A stretch of 35,532 bases of DNA, taken from a virus. Position numbers and translations under genes: made by a program. The notes below the pieces were generated by a model. That model ran no database searches. It saw only the letters and a list, made by a program, of their open reading frames with translations, and was not told where the DNA came from. Below, piece by piece: positions 9,715-16,978 of this stretch; the first letter of the stretch is position 1, and each line of letters opens with the position of its first letter. The stretch covers positions 1 through 35,532 of IMG/VR virus record IMGVR_UViG_3300003690_000164; one strand, given 5' to 3'.

Positions 9715-10053
9715 ATGGGTGATCAATTCAGCGGTGACCTGTCACGCAATGAAGTGGAGATGGATCTCAGTAAGTTCCTTGAGATTATGAAGGACAACTC
9801 GGATCTCAAGGATAAGATTCGTGAATTGCAGATACATCTTGCCAAGACCATTGATGCGTGGCGTATCTTTCCTCGCGTGTTCGTCGGGGTATATATCTAT
9901 CTGCTGTACGCGGTGGTGATGTGGTTTATGACCATAGCAGAACCAAACTTGGAGCAAGCTGGTCTGGTGTCGGTTGTTGTGGGCGCTATGGCAGCAGTGT
10001 TTGGAATATATGCCGGGACATCTCAGACAAAAAATTTCAAGGGTGAGGGTTAG
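9715..10053 (+). CDS. Two-TM small membrane protein, holin-like
   Basis: 112 aa. The N-terminal ~45 residues are charged and helical (LSKFLEIMKDNSDLKDKIRELQ). Two hydrophobic segments follow (about 52-72, F-V-G-V-Y-I-Y-L-L-Y-A-V-V-M-W-F-M, and 82-100, GLVSVVVGAMAAVFGIYAG), separated by a short turn. I recall similar small two-TM proteins in marine phage genomes, sometimes labelled holin. No lysis activity can be read from the sequence. It stands first in a run of three membrane genes linked by one-base overlaps, and no endolysin is next to it. Confidence 0.65.
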   Translation: MGDQFSGDLSRNEVEMDLSKFLEIMKDNSDLKDKIRELQIHLAKTIDAWRIFPRVFVGVYIYLLYAVVMWFMTIAEPNLEQAGLVSVVVGAMAAVFGIYAGTSQTKNFKGEG

Positions 10054-10334
10054 TGAGCGAGGTTTTTACTCTGGTTGCCGATGTAGGCTTTCCCATAGCG
10101 ATGGCGTTGATCTGTGGGTTCTTTATTTTCCTCACGATCAAATATATTTTAGAGAGCGTTATCGGCCAAGTGAACGGTATTCACATAATCGTGCATGGTT
10201 TAGACAATCGCGTTAAGACGATGAATCACGACATCATTCGCTTGGACGCAACCATGTGTTCAGTACTAGGTATTCGCCCTGACCTGAACAGGATTGCAAG
10301 GGCTGATGGGAAGGAAGATGCGCGGCGTGACTAA
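10053..10334 (+). CDS. Single-TM small membrane protein (copy 1 of a pair)
   Basis: 93 aa from a GTG sharing one base with the upstream stop (TAGTG), with GGTGAGGG just ahead. One N-terminal membrane segment (V-G-F-P-I-A-M-A-L-I-C-G-F-F-I-F-L) is followed by a charged helical tail with HDIIRLDATMCSVLGI. The next gene has the same design and shared residues (GFPI, then DNDIIRLQQKLDTV), so the two look like a tandem duplication. They could be holin/antiholin-type partners or spanin-like accessories, but this is inference. Confidence 0.6.
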   Translation: MSEVFTLVADVGFPIAMALICGFFIFLTIKYILESVIGQVNGIHIIVHGLDNRVKTMNHDIIRLDATMCSVLGIRPDLNRIARADGKEDARRD

Positions 10335-10585
10335 TGGATATTGCATCAGCGATCAACGAATATGGGTTTCCCATCGTCATGGCGGTGGGCCTGCTGTACA
10401 TGATTTACTTCATTTGGCAGTTCATCACCCATCAGATAAAAAAGAAACTGTCAGAGGCGAACACAACCCTAGTTGCCCTCATAGACAGGATTCGTATGCT
10501 TGATAATGACATCATAAGATTACAACAGAAATTGGACACGGTGATTGAACTGCGTGAGTTGAAAGAAAATGATGCGACTGATTAA
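10334..10585 (+). CDS. Single-TM small membrane protein (copy 2 of a pair)
   Basis: 83 aa. The ATG overlaps the previous stop by one base (TAATG). The N-terminal anchor is Y-G-F-P-I-V-M-A-V-G-L-L-Y-M-I-Y-F, then a basic stop-transfer (QIKKK) and a coiled-coil-like helix (TLVALIDRIRMLDNDIIRLQ). It is a diverged sister of the preceding gene. csgF starts 16 nt before its end, so the membrane genes and the curli-type genes are translated as one unit. That overlap is the main reason to treat the curli genes as part of the phage and not as an assembly join. Confidence 0.6.
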   Translation: MDIASAINEYGFPIVMAVGLLYMIYFIWQFITHQIKKKLSEANTTLVALIDRIRMLDNDIIRLQQKLDTVIELRELKENDATD

Positions 10586-11033
10586 GCTGTTCTTTTTGCT
10601 ACCCGCAGTTTGCGCTGCTTCTGATCTGGTGCAAACATTTAAGAATCCCAGCTTCAGCGGCGTAGGGGCATCTGCTCACTATCTCACGATTGATGAACAA
10701 GAGCGCACCCGAAAAAAGGCGATTGCCGATGACATTGAAGCCAAGTTGAATGAAATAGAACGGGATGCTGATAACACGACGCTGGCTAAATTCCTACGCA
10801 ACATTGAAAGCCGGATTTTCTCGCAGTTGTCACGTGATCTGGTGGAGGCATTGTTTAACTCTGAAACGGGCGGCACAGGCGGTAGCTTTGATTTGGAGGG
10901 CAACATCATTCAGTTTATCAACACAGGCGATGAGATCATCCTGACCATCACCGACATAGACGGAGGCATAACCGAAATCAGGATTCCCGTAGGGACGTTC
11001 GGCATATGCTCAACAGACGATTGCGGTATTTAA
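10569..11033 (+). CDS. csgF: CsgF-like curli assembly protein
   Basis: 154 aa. A signal peptide (MMRLIKLFFLLPAVCAA) is followed by the CsgF hallmark near the mature N-terminus: QTFKNPSFSG, matching the family's FRNPNFGG. Further on are a helix F-L-R-N-I-E-S-R-I-F-S-Q-L and a C-terminal beta region GNIIQFINTGDEIILTITD then GITEIRIPV, which corresponds to the YIVDI...LNVTD...TSTIQV part of E. coli CsgF. In bacteria CsgF sits in the neck of the CsgG outer-membrane pore and helps place the nucleator subunit at the surface. Here csgG overlaps its 3' end by 28 nt, as expected for a pore-and-partner pair. Confidence 0.85.
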   Translation: MMRLIKLFFLLPAVCAASDLVQTFKNPSFSGVGASAHYLTIDEQERTRKKAIADDIEAKLNEIERDADNTTLAKFLRNIESRIFSQLSRDLVEALFNSETGGTGGSFDLEGNIIQFINTGDEIILTITDIDGGITEIRIPVGTFGICSTDDCGI

Positions 11034-11881
11034 TTATATGCGTTGCGATTACCTGCGTTGCCGGATGCGCTGCCATCGGGTCAGTTCGCGGGTGCAGGGA
11101 CACACGCTCTCAGATTGCCGGTGAGCGTGACTACGGCGGCATTGAATGTCCAGAGGGGCCAAGGATTGAACGCCCCTCGCTGAAGGCTCTGGTGGATTTA
11201 CCGCCGCCATCACGCAAGGCTGTTGTTGCCGTTTACTCGTTCCAAGACCTCACGGGACAGCGCAAGTCATCTGACAACATGGCGTTGTTCAGCACGGCTG
11301 TAACTCAAGGCGCAGATTCATTCTTGATTGATGCGCTTCAGAGTGCAGGCGGTGGAACATGGTTCACCGTCGCAGAACGCGGGCATCTGGATCACCTCAC
11401 GCGGGAACGCCAACTCATCATTTCCACGCGCAGCAGTTACGATGGCGAGGGTGACAACAGGTTGCGCCCGCTGCTGTTTGCGGGGCTGATCATGGAGGGT
11501 GGTGTTGTCGGCTTTTCAAGCAACCTTAGAACGGGAGGGTTAGGTGCCAGATGGCTTGGTATCGGGGTGAGCAACCAGTATAGAAGGGATGAAATCGTAA
11601 TTTCATTGCGGGCCGTGCTTGTTCAGAGCGGAGAAATTCTCCTAAATGTCATGACGAGCAAAACTATCTTCTCGGCAGCAAGCGGGATTGATCTGTTCCG
11701 ATTTACAGAGAACGGCACTGAGCTAGTTGAAGTTGAGTCCGGTGTCACCCGTAACGAAAGCTCTGGGTACGCTGTAAGGTCAGCGATTGAAGCTGCCGTT
11801 TATGCGATAATTATTCAGGGCATAGAAAAGGATGTCTGGGATTACCAAGCCCCAGAGGAGGAACCCAATGCGATGGATTAG
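11006..11881 (+). CDS. csgG: CsgG-like outer-membrane curli secretion channel
   Basis: 291 aa. A lipoprotein signal ends in the lipobox V-A-G-C with Cys21 as the lipidation site. The body shows the CsgG line in order: VAVYSFQDLTGQ, FSTAVTQGADSFLIDAL, FTVAERGHLDHLTRERQLI, AGLIMEGGVVGFSSNLRTGG, GARWLGIGVSNQYRRDEI, S-L-R-A-V-L-V-Q-S-G-E-I and NVMTSKTIFS. These match E. coli CsgG almost block for block. CsgG forms a nonameric outer-membrane pore that secretes unfolded curlin. An insert of about 20 residues with two Cys follows the lipobox. The curlin-like gene starts 14 nt before its stop. CsgE and CsgC are not found in the window. Confidence 0.92.
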   Translation: MLNRRLRYLIICVAITCVAGCAAIGSVRGCRDTRSQIAGERDYGGIECPEGPRIERPSLKALVDLPPPSRKAVVAVYSFQDLTGQRKSSDNMALFSTAVTQGADSFLIDALQSAGGGTWFTVAERGHLDHLTRERQLIISTRSSYDGEGDNRLRPLLFAGLIMEGGVVGFSSNLRTGGLGARWLGIGVSNQYRRDEIVISLRAVLVQSGEILLNVMTSKTIFSAASGIDLFRFTENGTELVEVESGVTRNESSGYAVRSAIEAAVYAIIIQGIEKDVWDYQAPEEEPNAMD

Positions 11882-12554
11882 CATTTTATTATGGGTGGTT
11901 GCGTCTACGGTTCATGGTGCAAATAACCTGATTTACGTGACACAGAGCGGAGGGTCATCAGCCCTGACGATGAATTTAACACAGACCGGAAATTCAAACG
12001 TCATTGGCACGAATAATGCGCGTGTATCCCTGACCGGAACGGGCATGACCGTGGACGTTGACCAGATCGGCGACAGCAATGTCATAGCTGCGACCGTGGC
12101 CCAATCTAACTCAACATCATTTACGCTGCGCAGTGTCGGAGATTCAAATACGCAAACGCTCGCGGTAGGAGCGACAGGCGATGCACAAGGCTCGGATTTT
12201 GATTTCGCCGCGGTTGGCGACTCCAACGTACTCGTTTATACCCAAGGGGCAGCAGCCACGGCAACAAGCGCAGATACTGACATCGTGATTGCCGGAACCA
12301 GCAACAACCTCAACATAGTCACAGAGGTGGTTGGTGGAACGAATAATATTGATATTGATGGGGACGGGAACGATTGGGACAGTACTCAGACGGGAAATGC
12401 AAATCATTCAATAACGGCTGAAATTTCTGGAAGTACCAACAACATTGATATTTCTCAGAGTAATTCTGGTGGCTCTACCAGCGGTATCGTTAGCCTGATT
12501 GCAACGACCAGTGGCGGCACGATTGACATAGACCAGTGTACAAGTGGCTGCTGA
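11868..12554 (+). CDS. Curlin-repeat (CsgA/CsgB-like) secreted amyloid subunit 1
   Basis: 228 aa from the ATG at 11868, chosen because GAGGAGGA lies just upstream and a signal peptide (MRWISILLWVVASTVHGA) follows. The mature protein is Asn/Thr/Ser-rich with repeated strand-turn units that carry Q-x-G-x-S-N or G-D-S-N turns (LTQTGNSNVIG, VDQIGDSNVIA, AAVGDSNVLVYTQG, TQTGNANHSI, ISQSNSGG). These are the spaced Gln/Asn/Gly positions of curlin repeats. It ends DIDQCTSGC. By analogy it is an exported, self-assembling fibre or nucleator subunit; whether it is A-like or B-like cannot be told. csgG overlaps its start and the FecR gene overlaps its end. Confidence 0.82.
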   Translation: MRWISILLWVVASTVHGANNLIYVTQSGGSSALTMNLTQTGNSNVIGTNNARVSLTGTGMTVDVDQIGDSNVIAATVAQSNSTSFTLRSVGDSNTQTLAVGATGDAQGSDFDFAAVGDSNVLVYTQGAAATATSADTDIVIAGTSNNLNIVTEVVGGTNNIDIDGDGNDWDSTQTGNANHSITAEISGSTNNIDISQSNSGGSTSGIVSLIATTSGGTIDIDQCTSGC

Positions 12555-13624
12555 TAGTTTTACCCCTTGTTGCCTACGGAGAAGTAGGCTCAATCACTGA
12601 ACTGCGTGGCATCGGCGAAGTCATTCGCCAAAACAACCCTGATTCTTTGACAGCCCAGCTTACGCTTGGCATTGCGAGCATGGATAACGTGCGCACCGGC
12701 AATGGACGCTTGGCAGTGCGGTTTCTGGATGACAGTGTTGTACGGCTGACGGAGCGTTCCAGCATTATCATTGACGAATACATATTTGACCCAGACCCTG
12801 CAAAAAGCAAACTCGCACTAAAAATGGCGAGCGGCACGGCGCGATTCCTAACCGGCGCACTGGGCAGAATCAGAAAAGAGAACGTCACTATAACGACCTT
12901 AACGGCAACCGTGGCAATTCGCGGCACCGATTTTACGGTAACTGTTTCAGAGATTGGCGAGACACTGGTCATTCTTTTGCCATCTGCACTGGGCGATGGC
13001 AGCGCAAGCGGCGAGATTACCGTCACTTCAATGGCCGGAGTGGTTGTGCTTGACGAGCCATTTCAAGCAACGATGGTTAGCGTTTCAGAGACCCCCCCCA
13101 CGCCCCCAGTGGTTCTGTCAAACATGACCTTGGCGTTCATAGATAATCTGCTGATCGTCAACCCGCCAAATGAAATACAGGAAGCGATAGAGGAGCAATC
13201 GGCAACATCTACGAATGTGCTGGACGTGGATTTTCTTGAGGAAACAGAACTGGATGAATCTGAATTGGATGAGGATGAACTGGGAGATGAGATCGGGCGG
13301 CTGGATATTGACCTGCTGGCGGTGGATTTTTTAACGGACATTTTGGATGCGGTTTCAGTCGCTGCCAAGGGAAAGCAGCAAGTTGCTGAACTGGATGGCG
13401 TCAAGATTGAAGGGTTGCTTCCGGGATTTGACCCCGTTGCACAGACGTATGTGCTAGTGGAGGGGGAGGTGCTGACCATTTTCCGAAGCGTTGAGAACAC
13501 CGTTGACTTGGAGCTTGATAAAAGCGGCGCATACAACATCAGCATCCTCACGGCTGGCAGGCAGATTGAGGCAACGGTCAACGGAGGAGGCGGTAATGCG
13601 ATTACTATTGTTCAGTCTAATTAG
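12536..13624 (+). CDS. FecR-domain periplasmic protein
   Basis: 362 aa from a GTG start 19 nt before the end of the curlin gene. A signal peptide (MYKWLLIVLPLVAYG) is followed by a FecR domain at about residues 17-145: EVGSITELRGIGEVIRQN, LGIASMDNVRTGNGRLAVRF, DDSVVRLTERSSIIIDEYIF, SGTARFLTGALGRI and TATVAIRGTDFTVTV. There is no N-terminal cytoplasmic sigma-regulator part, so it is the free-standing type. The C-terminal half has a very acidic stretch (LEETELDESELDEDELGDE) and a beta region. Such FecR proteins are often found beside CHASE2-type cyclases, as here. A sensing or scaffold role is inference. Confidence 0.8.
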   Translation: MYKWLLIVLPLVAYGEVGSITELRGIGEVIRQNNPDSLTAQLTLGIASMDNVRTGNGRLAVRFLDDSVVRLTERSSIIIDEYIFDPDPAKSKLALKMASGTARFLTGALGRIRKENVTITTLTATVAIRGTDFTVTVSEIGETLVILLPSALGDGSASGEITVTSMAGVVVLDEPFQATMVSVSETPPTPPVVLSNMTLAFIDNLLIVNPPNEIQEAIEEQSATSTNVLDVDFLEETELDESELDEDELGDEIGRLDIDLLAVDFLTDILDAVSVAAKGKQQVAELDGVKIEGLLPGFDPVAQTYVLVEGEVLTIFRSVENTVDLELDKSGAYNISILTAGRQIEATVNGGGGNAITIVQSN

Positions 13625-14384
13625 TGTATCCGTTTGCTGGGCCGGGAATAACTCGGTGGAAGTCCAGACAAAGGGAACAGGCACAGCCATATATATTGAT
13701 CAGATTGGGTCTACGAATACAGCGCGTGTCTGGTGCGGCCTGTCCGGCGGCACTTACGACACGCACACCTGTAGTTCTGCCGTGATTGACATTGACCAGA
13801 CAGGCACCGGCAATCTGGCAAAAGCGTATTCTCAGTACACTAATCACACCGGCAATGAATACACGATCACCCAGGAGGGCGACAATTCCACCGGGTACAT
13901 TGATGCCGACGAAGATGATAATGAGATGACCGTAACCCAAACAGGCGATAACTTTTATGCGGAAATCTACATGAGCGGTGACGATAACGTGTATGAAATA
14001 ACCCAAACAGGCGATTCGCATTATGCGAAATTCTATGCCTTTGGGGATGACTCTAGCTGGACGGTCACGCAATCGGGAACGGGTGGTGCGCATAATGCTT
14101 ACATCAAGTCCTGCGGAAATTGTAATCATAACGATGCCACGATCACGCAGTCCGGTAGTGGAGCCAAAAACGGCGACATAGAATTCAGGAATAATCCTGC
14201 TGACAATTCAACGGTCAACCTGACGCAATCAGGGGATGGTGCTCATGTGGGTAACATTCTGGTCAAGCAAGGAAATTACACGGTGAACGCCACCCAGACC
14301 GGGACAATCGTCAAGGGCTATACAGTAACCCTGGACTGTACCTCATCCTGTGACAAGACGGTCACAGTTAATCAATATGATTGA
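13596..14384 (+). CDS. Curlin-repeat secreted amyloid subunit 2
   Basis: 262 aa from the ATG at 13596, selected for GGAGGAGG upstream and an immediate signal peptide (MRLLLFSLISVSVCWAGNN). At least eight repeats carry the pattern T/D-Q-x-G-x-x-N/H-x-A/Y (YIDQIGSTNTA, DIDQTGTGNLAKAYSQ, TITQEGDNSTGYID, TVTQTGDNFYAEIY, EITQTGDSHYAKFY, TVTQSGTGGAHNAYI, TITQSGSGAKNGDI, NLTQSGDGAHVGNI). The spacing is more regular than in subunit 1, so this is the better candidate for the major fibre protein. Cys pairs occur in several turns. It starts 29 nt before the FecR gene ends. The many Asp residues would make the fibre acidic and perhaps calcium-binding (inference). Confidence 0.85.
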   Translation: MRLLLFSLISVSVCWAGNNSVEVQTKGTGTAIYIDQIGSTNTARVWCGLSGGTYDTHTCSSAVIDIDQTGTGNLAKAYSQYTNHTGNEYTITQEGDNSTGYIDADEDDNEMTVTQTGDNFYAEIYMSGDDNVYEITQTGDSHYAKFYAFGDDSSWTVTQSGTGGAHNAYIKSCGNCNHNDATITQSGSGAKNGDIEFRNNPADNSTVNLTQSGDGAHVGNILVKQGNYTVNATQTGTIVKGYTVTLDCTSSCDKTVTVNQYD

Positions 14385-14411
14385 TCATATGAGATGTAGT
14401 CAATAGGCGCA

Positions 14412-16196
14412 TTGAAAATCCTGCTCCCAATTTTGCTGGCGCTGTTGTTGCTGCGGGTGTTCGATCCGTTTCCGGTGGAGACCCTTCGGCTTAAATATTT
14501 CGATACGCTCTTGACCCTCAAAGAGCCCGTCCAGAGCGAATCCGTTTCCCTATATAACATTGACGAGGACGCATTAGCCGAGGGTGGTCAATGGCCCTGG
14601 CCCAGGCAGCAACTGGCAGAGCTTAATCGTCAGTTACTCGATGCGGGTGCTGTAGCAATCGTTTACTCGGTGTTGTTTCCGGAGCCCGACCGCTTTGGCG
14701 GTGATGCAGCCTTTGCCGAGAGCATGGCTGAAATTCCCACCTTCCTCTCGGCCGTAGCCACCACCGACACGAGCCGGCAACAAGGCTGGCATATCGGGGT
14801 GGCTAAGCTCGGTCCTGTGAATGAACACGCTTTAAGCTACCCAGGGATCCTGCCCAATGTGCCCGTGCTCCAGGCAGCGGCCGCCGGCACCGGGATTGTT
14901 ACCACGGCCCCGGAGGTCGATGGCCTGGTCCGCAGGGTGCCTATGCTGGTGAGGGTTGGGGAGAGCCTCTACCCGGCGCTGGGGCTGGATGTCCTGAGAG
15001 GGCTGGCGGGTGACCCCTCCTACCAGGCAAAAGCCGGTCAGAGCGGCATACAGTCGGTCAGGGTGCCTAATTACGCCACGATCGAGACCGACCAGGCTGG
15101 CAGGGTGTGGGTGGACTGGAGTACGACGTTTTCACCAAAGCCCCTGGCAGGCACCATCGTCTTTGTGGGGGTGACGGCAGCGGGCGTTTCCCCGCTTATA
15201 CCGAGCCCACGCAATTTGATCCACTCACACCAGCTCCAGGCCACTTTATTTGAGACTCTTCTCAATGGCACCTCACCGATTCGCCCGGACTGGGCGCTGG
15301 GTGCTGAGATATTGGTGATCCTGATTTTGGGCATTGTGACAGCTTGGTCAGTGCGTTCTTTGCCTGTATTGGCTGTCCCAGTAGGGGTCTTGGTGGTTGG
15401 CGCTCTAGCGGCCTCCTGCTCAGTCTGGGGCTATTTACGCCTCGGAGTGTTGGTTGATGCGGCGTGGCCAGTGTTCTCGAGCCTGGTGGTTGGGGGAACG
15501 GGTATGGCTCAACGTATGATCAGCGAATACCGGCAGAAGCTCCAGATCAAAGGAATGTTCGGGACGTATGTCTCCCCCAAGCTGGTGCAGCAATTGGTGG
15601 ACGATCCAAGCCTGATGAAATTAGGCGGTGATACCAAGACCATGAGCTTCCTGTTTGCTGACATCGTGGGGTTTACGCCCATCTCCGAGCACTTCAAAAA
15701 CAACAACGATCCACAGGGTTTGGTCACCCTCATCAACCGCTTGCTGTCCGCCTTAACCGAAGTGGTGCTGTCCCTGGATGGAACCATAGACAAGTACATG
15801 GGCGATTGTGTGATGGCTTTCTGGGGTGCTCCTGTGGACTGTGATAACCATGAGGAGCGTGCCGTGATTTGTGCAACGCTTATGCTGGAGGCGCTTGAAC
15901 GCCTAAACGAGGAGCTCGAATCGGAGGGGTTGCCTAAGCTAGGGCTGGGCGTAGGTCTGAATAGTGGAAGGTGCGTCGTTGGGAATATGGGTGGTGAGCA
16001 ACGCTTTGACTTCAGTTGTGTCGGGGATAGCGTGAACGTGGCTGCCAGATTGGAAGCGAAAAGCCGTAGCTATACTGAAAACGTCCTGATCGGAGAACAG
16101 ACCGCCAAGGCTGTGCCGGGTTTAGTCCGGCGTCTTGATTCAATTCAAGTTAAAGGGAAAGAGGAACGGTTAGAAGTTTATACATTGCGTAACTAA
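14412..16196 (+). CDS. CHASE2-domain class III adenylate/guanylate cyclase
   Basis: 594 aa from a TTG start. An N-terminal membrane segment (residues 2-16) leads into a periplasmic CHASE2 sensor (about 20-290; LKYFDTLL, NIDEDALAEGGQWPWPRQQL, then IVYSVLFPEPDRFGGD). Three membrane segments follow (about 296-317, 318-340, 345-364), then a catalytic domain (about 405-590). Metal-binding Asp417 (FADIVGFT) and Asp465 (KYMGDCVMAFWG) are present, Lys461 favours ATP, and the N-x3-R transition-state pair is Asn542/Arg546 (VNVAAR). All key residues for an active enzyme are there. It should make a cyclic nucleotide in response to a periplasmic signal, possibly via the neighbouring FecR or curli proteins (inference). 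Confidence 0.9.
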   Translation: MKILLPILLALLLLRVFDPFPVETLRLKYFDTLLTLKEPVQSESVSLYNIDEDALAEGGQWPWPRQQLAELNRQLLDAGAVAIVYSVLFPEPDRFGGDAAFAESMAEIPTFLSAVATTDTSRQQGWHIGVAKLGPVNEHALSYPGILPNVPVLQAAAAGTGIVTTAPEVDGLVRRVPMLVRVGESLYPALGLDVLRGLAGDPSYQAKAGQSGIQSVRVPNYATIETDQAGRVWVDWSTTFSPKPLAGTIVFVGVTAAGVSPLIPSPRNLIHSHQLQATLFETLLNGTSPIRPDWALGAEILVILILGIVTAWSVRSLPVLAVPVGVLVVGALAASCSVWGYLRLGVLVDAAWPVFSSLVVGGTGMAQRMISEYRQKLQIKGMFGTYVSPKLVQQLVDDPSLMKLGGDTKTMSFLFADIVGFTPISEHFKNNNDPQGLVTLINRLLSALTEVVLSLDGTIDKYMGDCVMAFWGAPVDCDNHEERAVICATLMLEALERLNEELESEGLPKLGLGVGLNSGRCVVGNMGGEQRFDFSCVGDSVNVAARLEAKSRSYTENVLIGEQTAKAVPGLVRRLDSIQVKGKEERLEVYTLRN

Positions 16197-16220
16197 TTAG
16201 TTATCACCTTTGTTCTCAGA

Positions 16221-16421
16221 CTATTCCCAAACCAATGCTTCGGGATAGGCTGCTAGTGCTTCTTCCTTTGTCTCATATGATCCCTCCCATTTGACTATAG
16301 GTTGACCTGCCAGTACCGATGACTCTGGGTATCCGTCCCAGTCAGTGACCTTCACGGCCCATTCATTTACACGACCGCTGTCGTCGTAAAATTCAGTCAG
16401 GGCGTATGTTATGTTGCTCAT
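16221..16421 (-). CDS. Small acidic protein, function unknown
   Basis: 66 aa from the ATG at 16421, which has a strong AAGGAGA 7 nt ahead. A longer in-frame start at 16457 also has AGGAG, so a 78-aa form is possible. The product (NITYALTEFYDDSGRVNEW, WDGYPESS, YETKEEALAAYPEALVWE) resembles small phage proteins with a beta-hairpin core and a terminal helix. No function is known to me. It is the last gene of a two-gene minus-strand unit that converges on the cyclase gene with 24 nt between the stops. No terminator is visible in that gap. Confidence 0.55.
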   Translation of the reverse strand: MSNITYALTEFYDDSGRVNEWAVKVTDWDGYPESSVLAGQPIVKWEGSYETKEEALAAYPEALVWE

Positions 16422-16472
16422 GTCTGTGTCTCCTTTTTTAGATTGTCTGTTGGTCATGTCATTACTCCTGTT

Positions 16473-16751
16473 TTATTTGACGCCCTTGAGTAACTGGCCC
16501 GCCTTTTTGGTGATCCCCCATCGGCTTCCCAAGCGGCGTAGGTCGCGACCGGGTGTGCGGCCTTTGCGAGCGTGGCGTTCCTCGAGAGGGGTTAGTTCAT
16601 CGTGCTTGACACGATGAATCCTTACGTTGTCACCTTCCCAGATAATCAGGTCAGTCCACTTGTGTCCCACTGAGCCGACCAGACCTAAATGAAGACCTTG
16701 GGTTTTGGGATGATGGTAGTGAGCGAGTGAATGTGTAATTGGTTTATCCAT
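16473..16751 (-). CDS. Small basic protein, function unknown
   Basis: 92 aa from the ATG at 16751, chosen because AAGGAGA sits ahead of it. The frame extends upstream to 16844, but that part crosses a palindrome and lacks a ribosome site. The protein starts DKPITHSLAHYHHPKTQG and has VGSVGHKWTDLIIWEGDNVRIHRV, then a very basic C-terminus (RHARKGRTPGRDLRRLGSRW). It may bind nucleic acid, judged by charge only. It belongs to the minus-strand unit with its own control region (16770-16960), separate from the longer operon to the right. Confidence 0.5.
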   Translation of the reverse strand: MDKPITHSLAHYHHPKTQGLHLGLVGSVGHKWTDLIIWEGDNVRIHRVKHDELTPLEERHARKGRTPGRDLRRLGSRWGITKKAGQLLKGVK

Positions 16752-16769
16752 AATGATCTCCTTTATCAG

Positions 16770-16787
16770 TAGGTAATATTTTACCAT
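16770..16787. promoter_or_regulatory. Palindrome GGTAA-N4-TTACC, operator-like
   Basis: The sequence TAGGTAATATTTTACCAT contains a perfect 5-bp dyad, GGTAA/TTACC, with a 4-bp spacer. It lies 19-36 nt upstream of the start codon of the gene at 16473-16751. The same 18-bp element with only two spacer bases changed occurs at 32134-32151, also just upstream of a minus-strand frame. It is a likely repressor or activator site, though the protein is unknown. Confidence 0.5.
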
Positions 16788-16871
16788 GCGGTTTTTTGGA
16801 CCGAAGTTATTGGGCTGTAGAGCAACGAAAAGAACAATCAGCAAAATTCTTCAATGACTTACGAATGATTT

Positions 16872-16886
16872 GCGCAAGATTTGCGC
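16872..16886. promoter_or_regulatory. Dyad GCGCAA-gat-TTGCGC in leader region
   Basis: This is a perfect 6-bp inverted repeat with a 3-bp spacer, which also forms two direct copies of GATTTGCGC at 16868-16876 and 16878-16886. It lies 121 nt upstream of the start at 16751. Just beside it (16856-16868) is the motif TCAATGACTTACG, whose reverse complement recurs twice near 28790 and 28890. The stretch likely holds the promoter and control sites of the small two-gene unit. No clear -10/-35 pair was found. Confidence 0.4.
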
Positions 16887-16911
16887 TCGCTGGAAAAAAT
16901 TTTGGTTTTTG

Positions 16912-16950
16912 AAAAAACGTGCCGCGTCGTTATTGGCTTTCAGAGGCACG
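16912..16950 (-). terminator. Rho-independent terminator (second of two)
   Basis: Read on the minus strand, CGTGCC (16950-16945) pairs with GGCACG (16923-16918) across a 21-nt loop and is followed by six T (16917-16912). It stands directly behind a second hairpin and works with it to stop transcripts from the minus-strand operon to the right. The long loop makes it the weaker of the two. Confidence 0.55.
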
Positions 16951-16978
16951 AAAAAAAAGCTTGACAGGGTTTCAAGCT
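16950..16978 (-). terminator. Rho-independent terminator overlapping a stop codon
   Basis: On the minus strand, AGCTTGA (16978-16972) and TCAAGCT (16964-16958) form a perfect 7-bp stem with a 7-nt loop, followed by eight T (16957-16950). The first arm contains the TGA stop of the HTH gene (16972-16974), so the operon ends right at its last codon. It separates the large early operon from the two small genes to the left. Confidence 0.8.
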
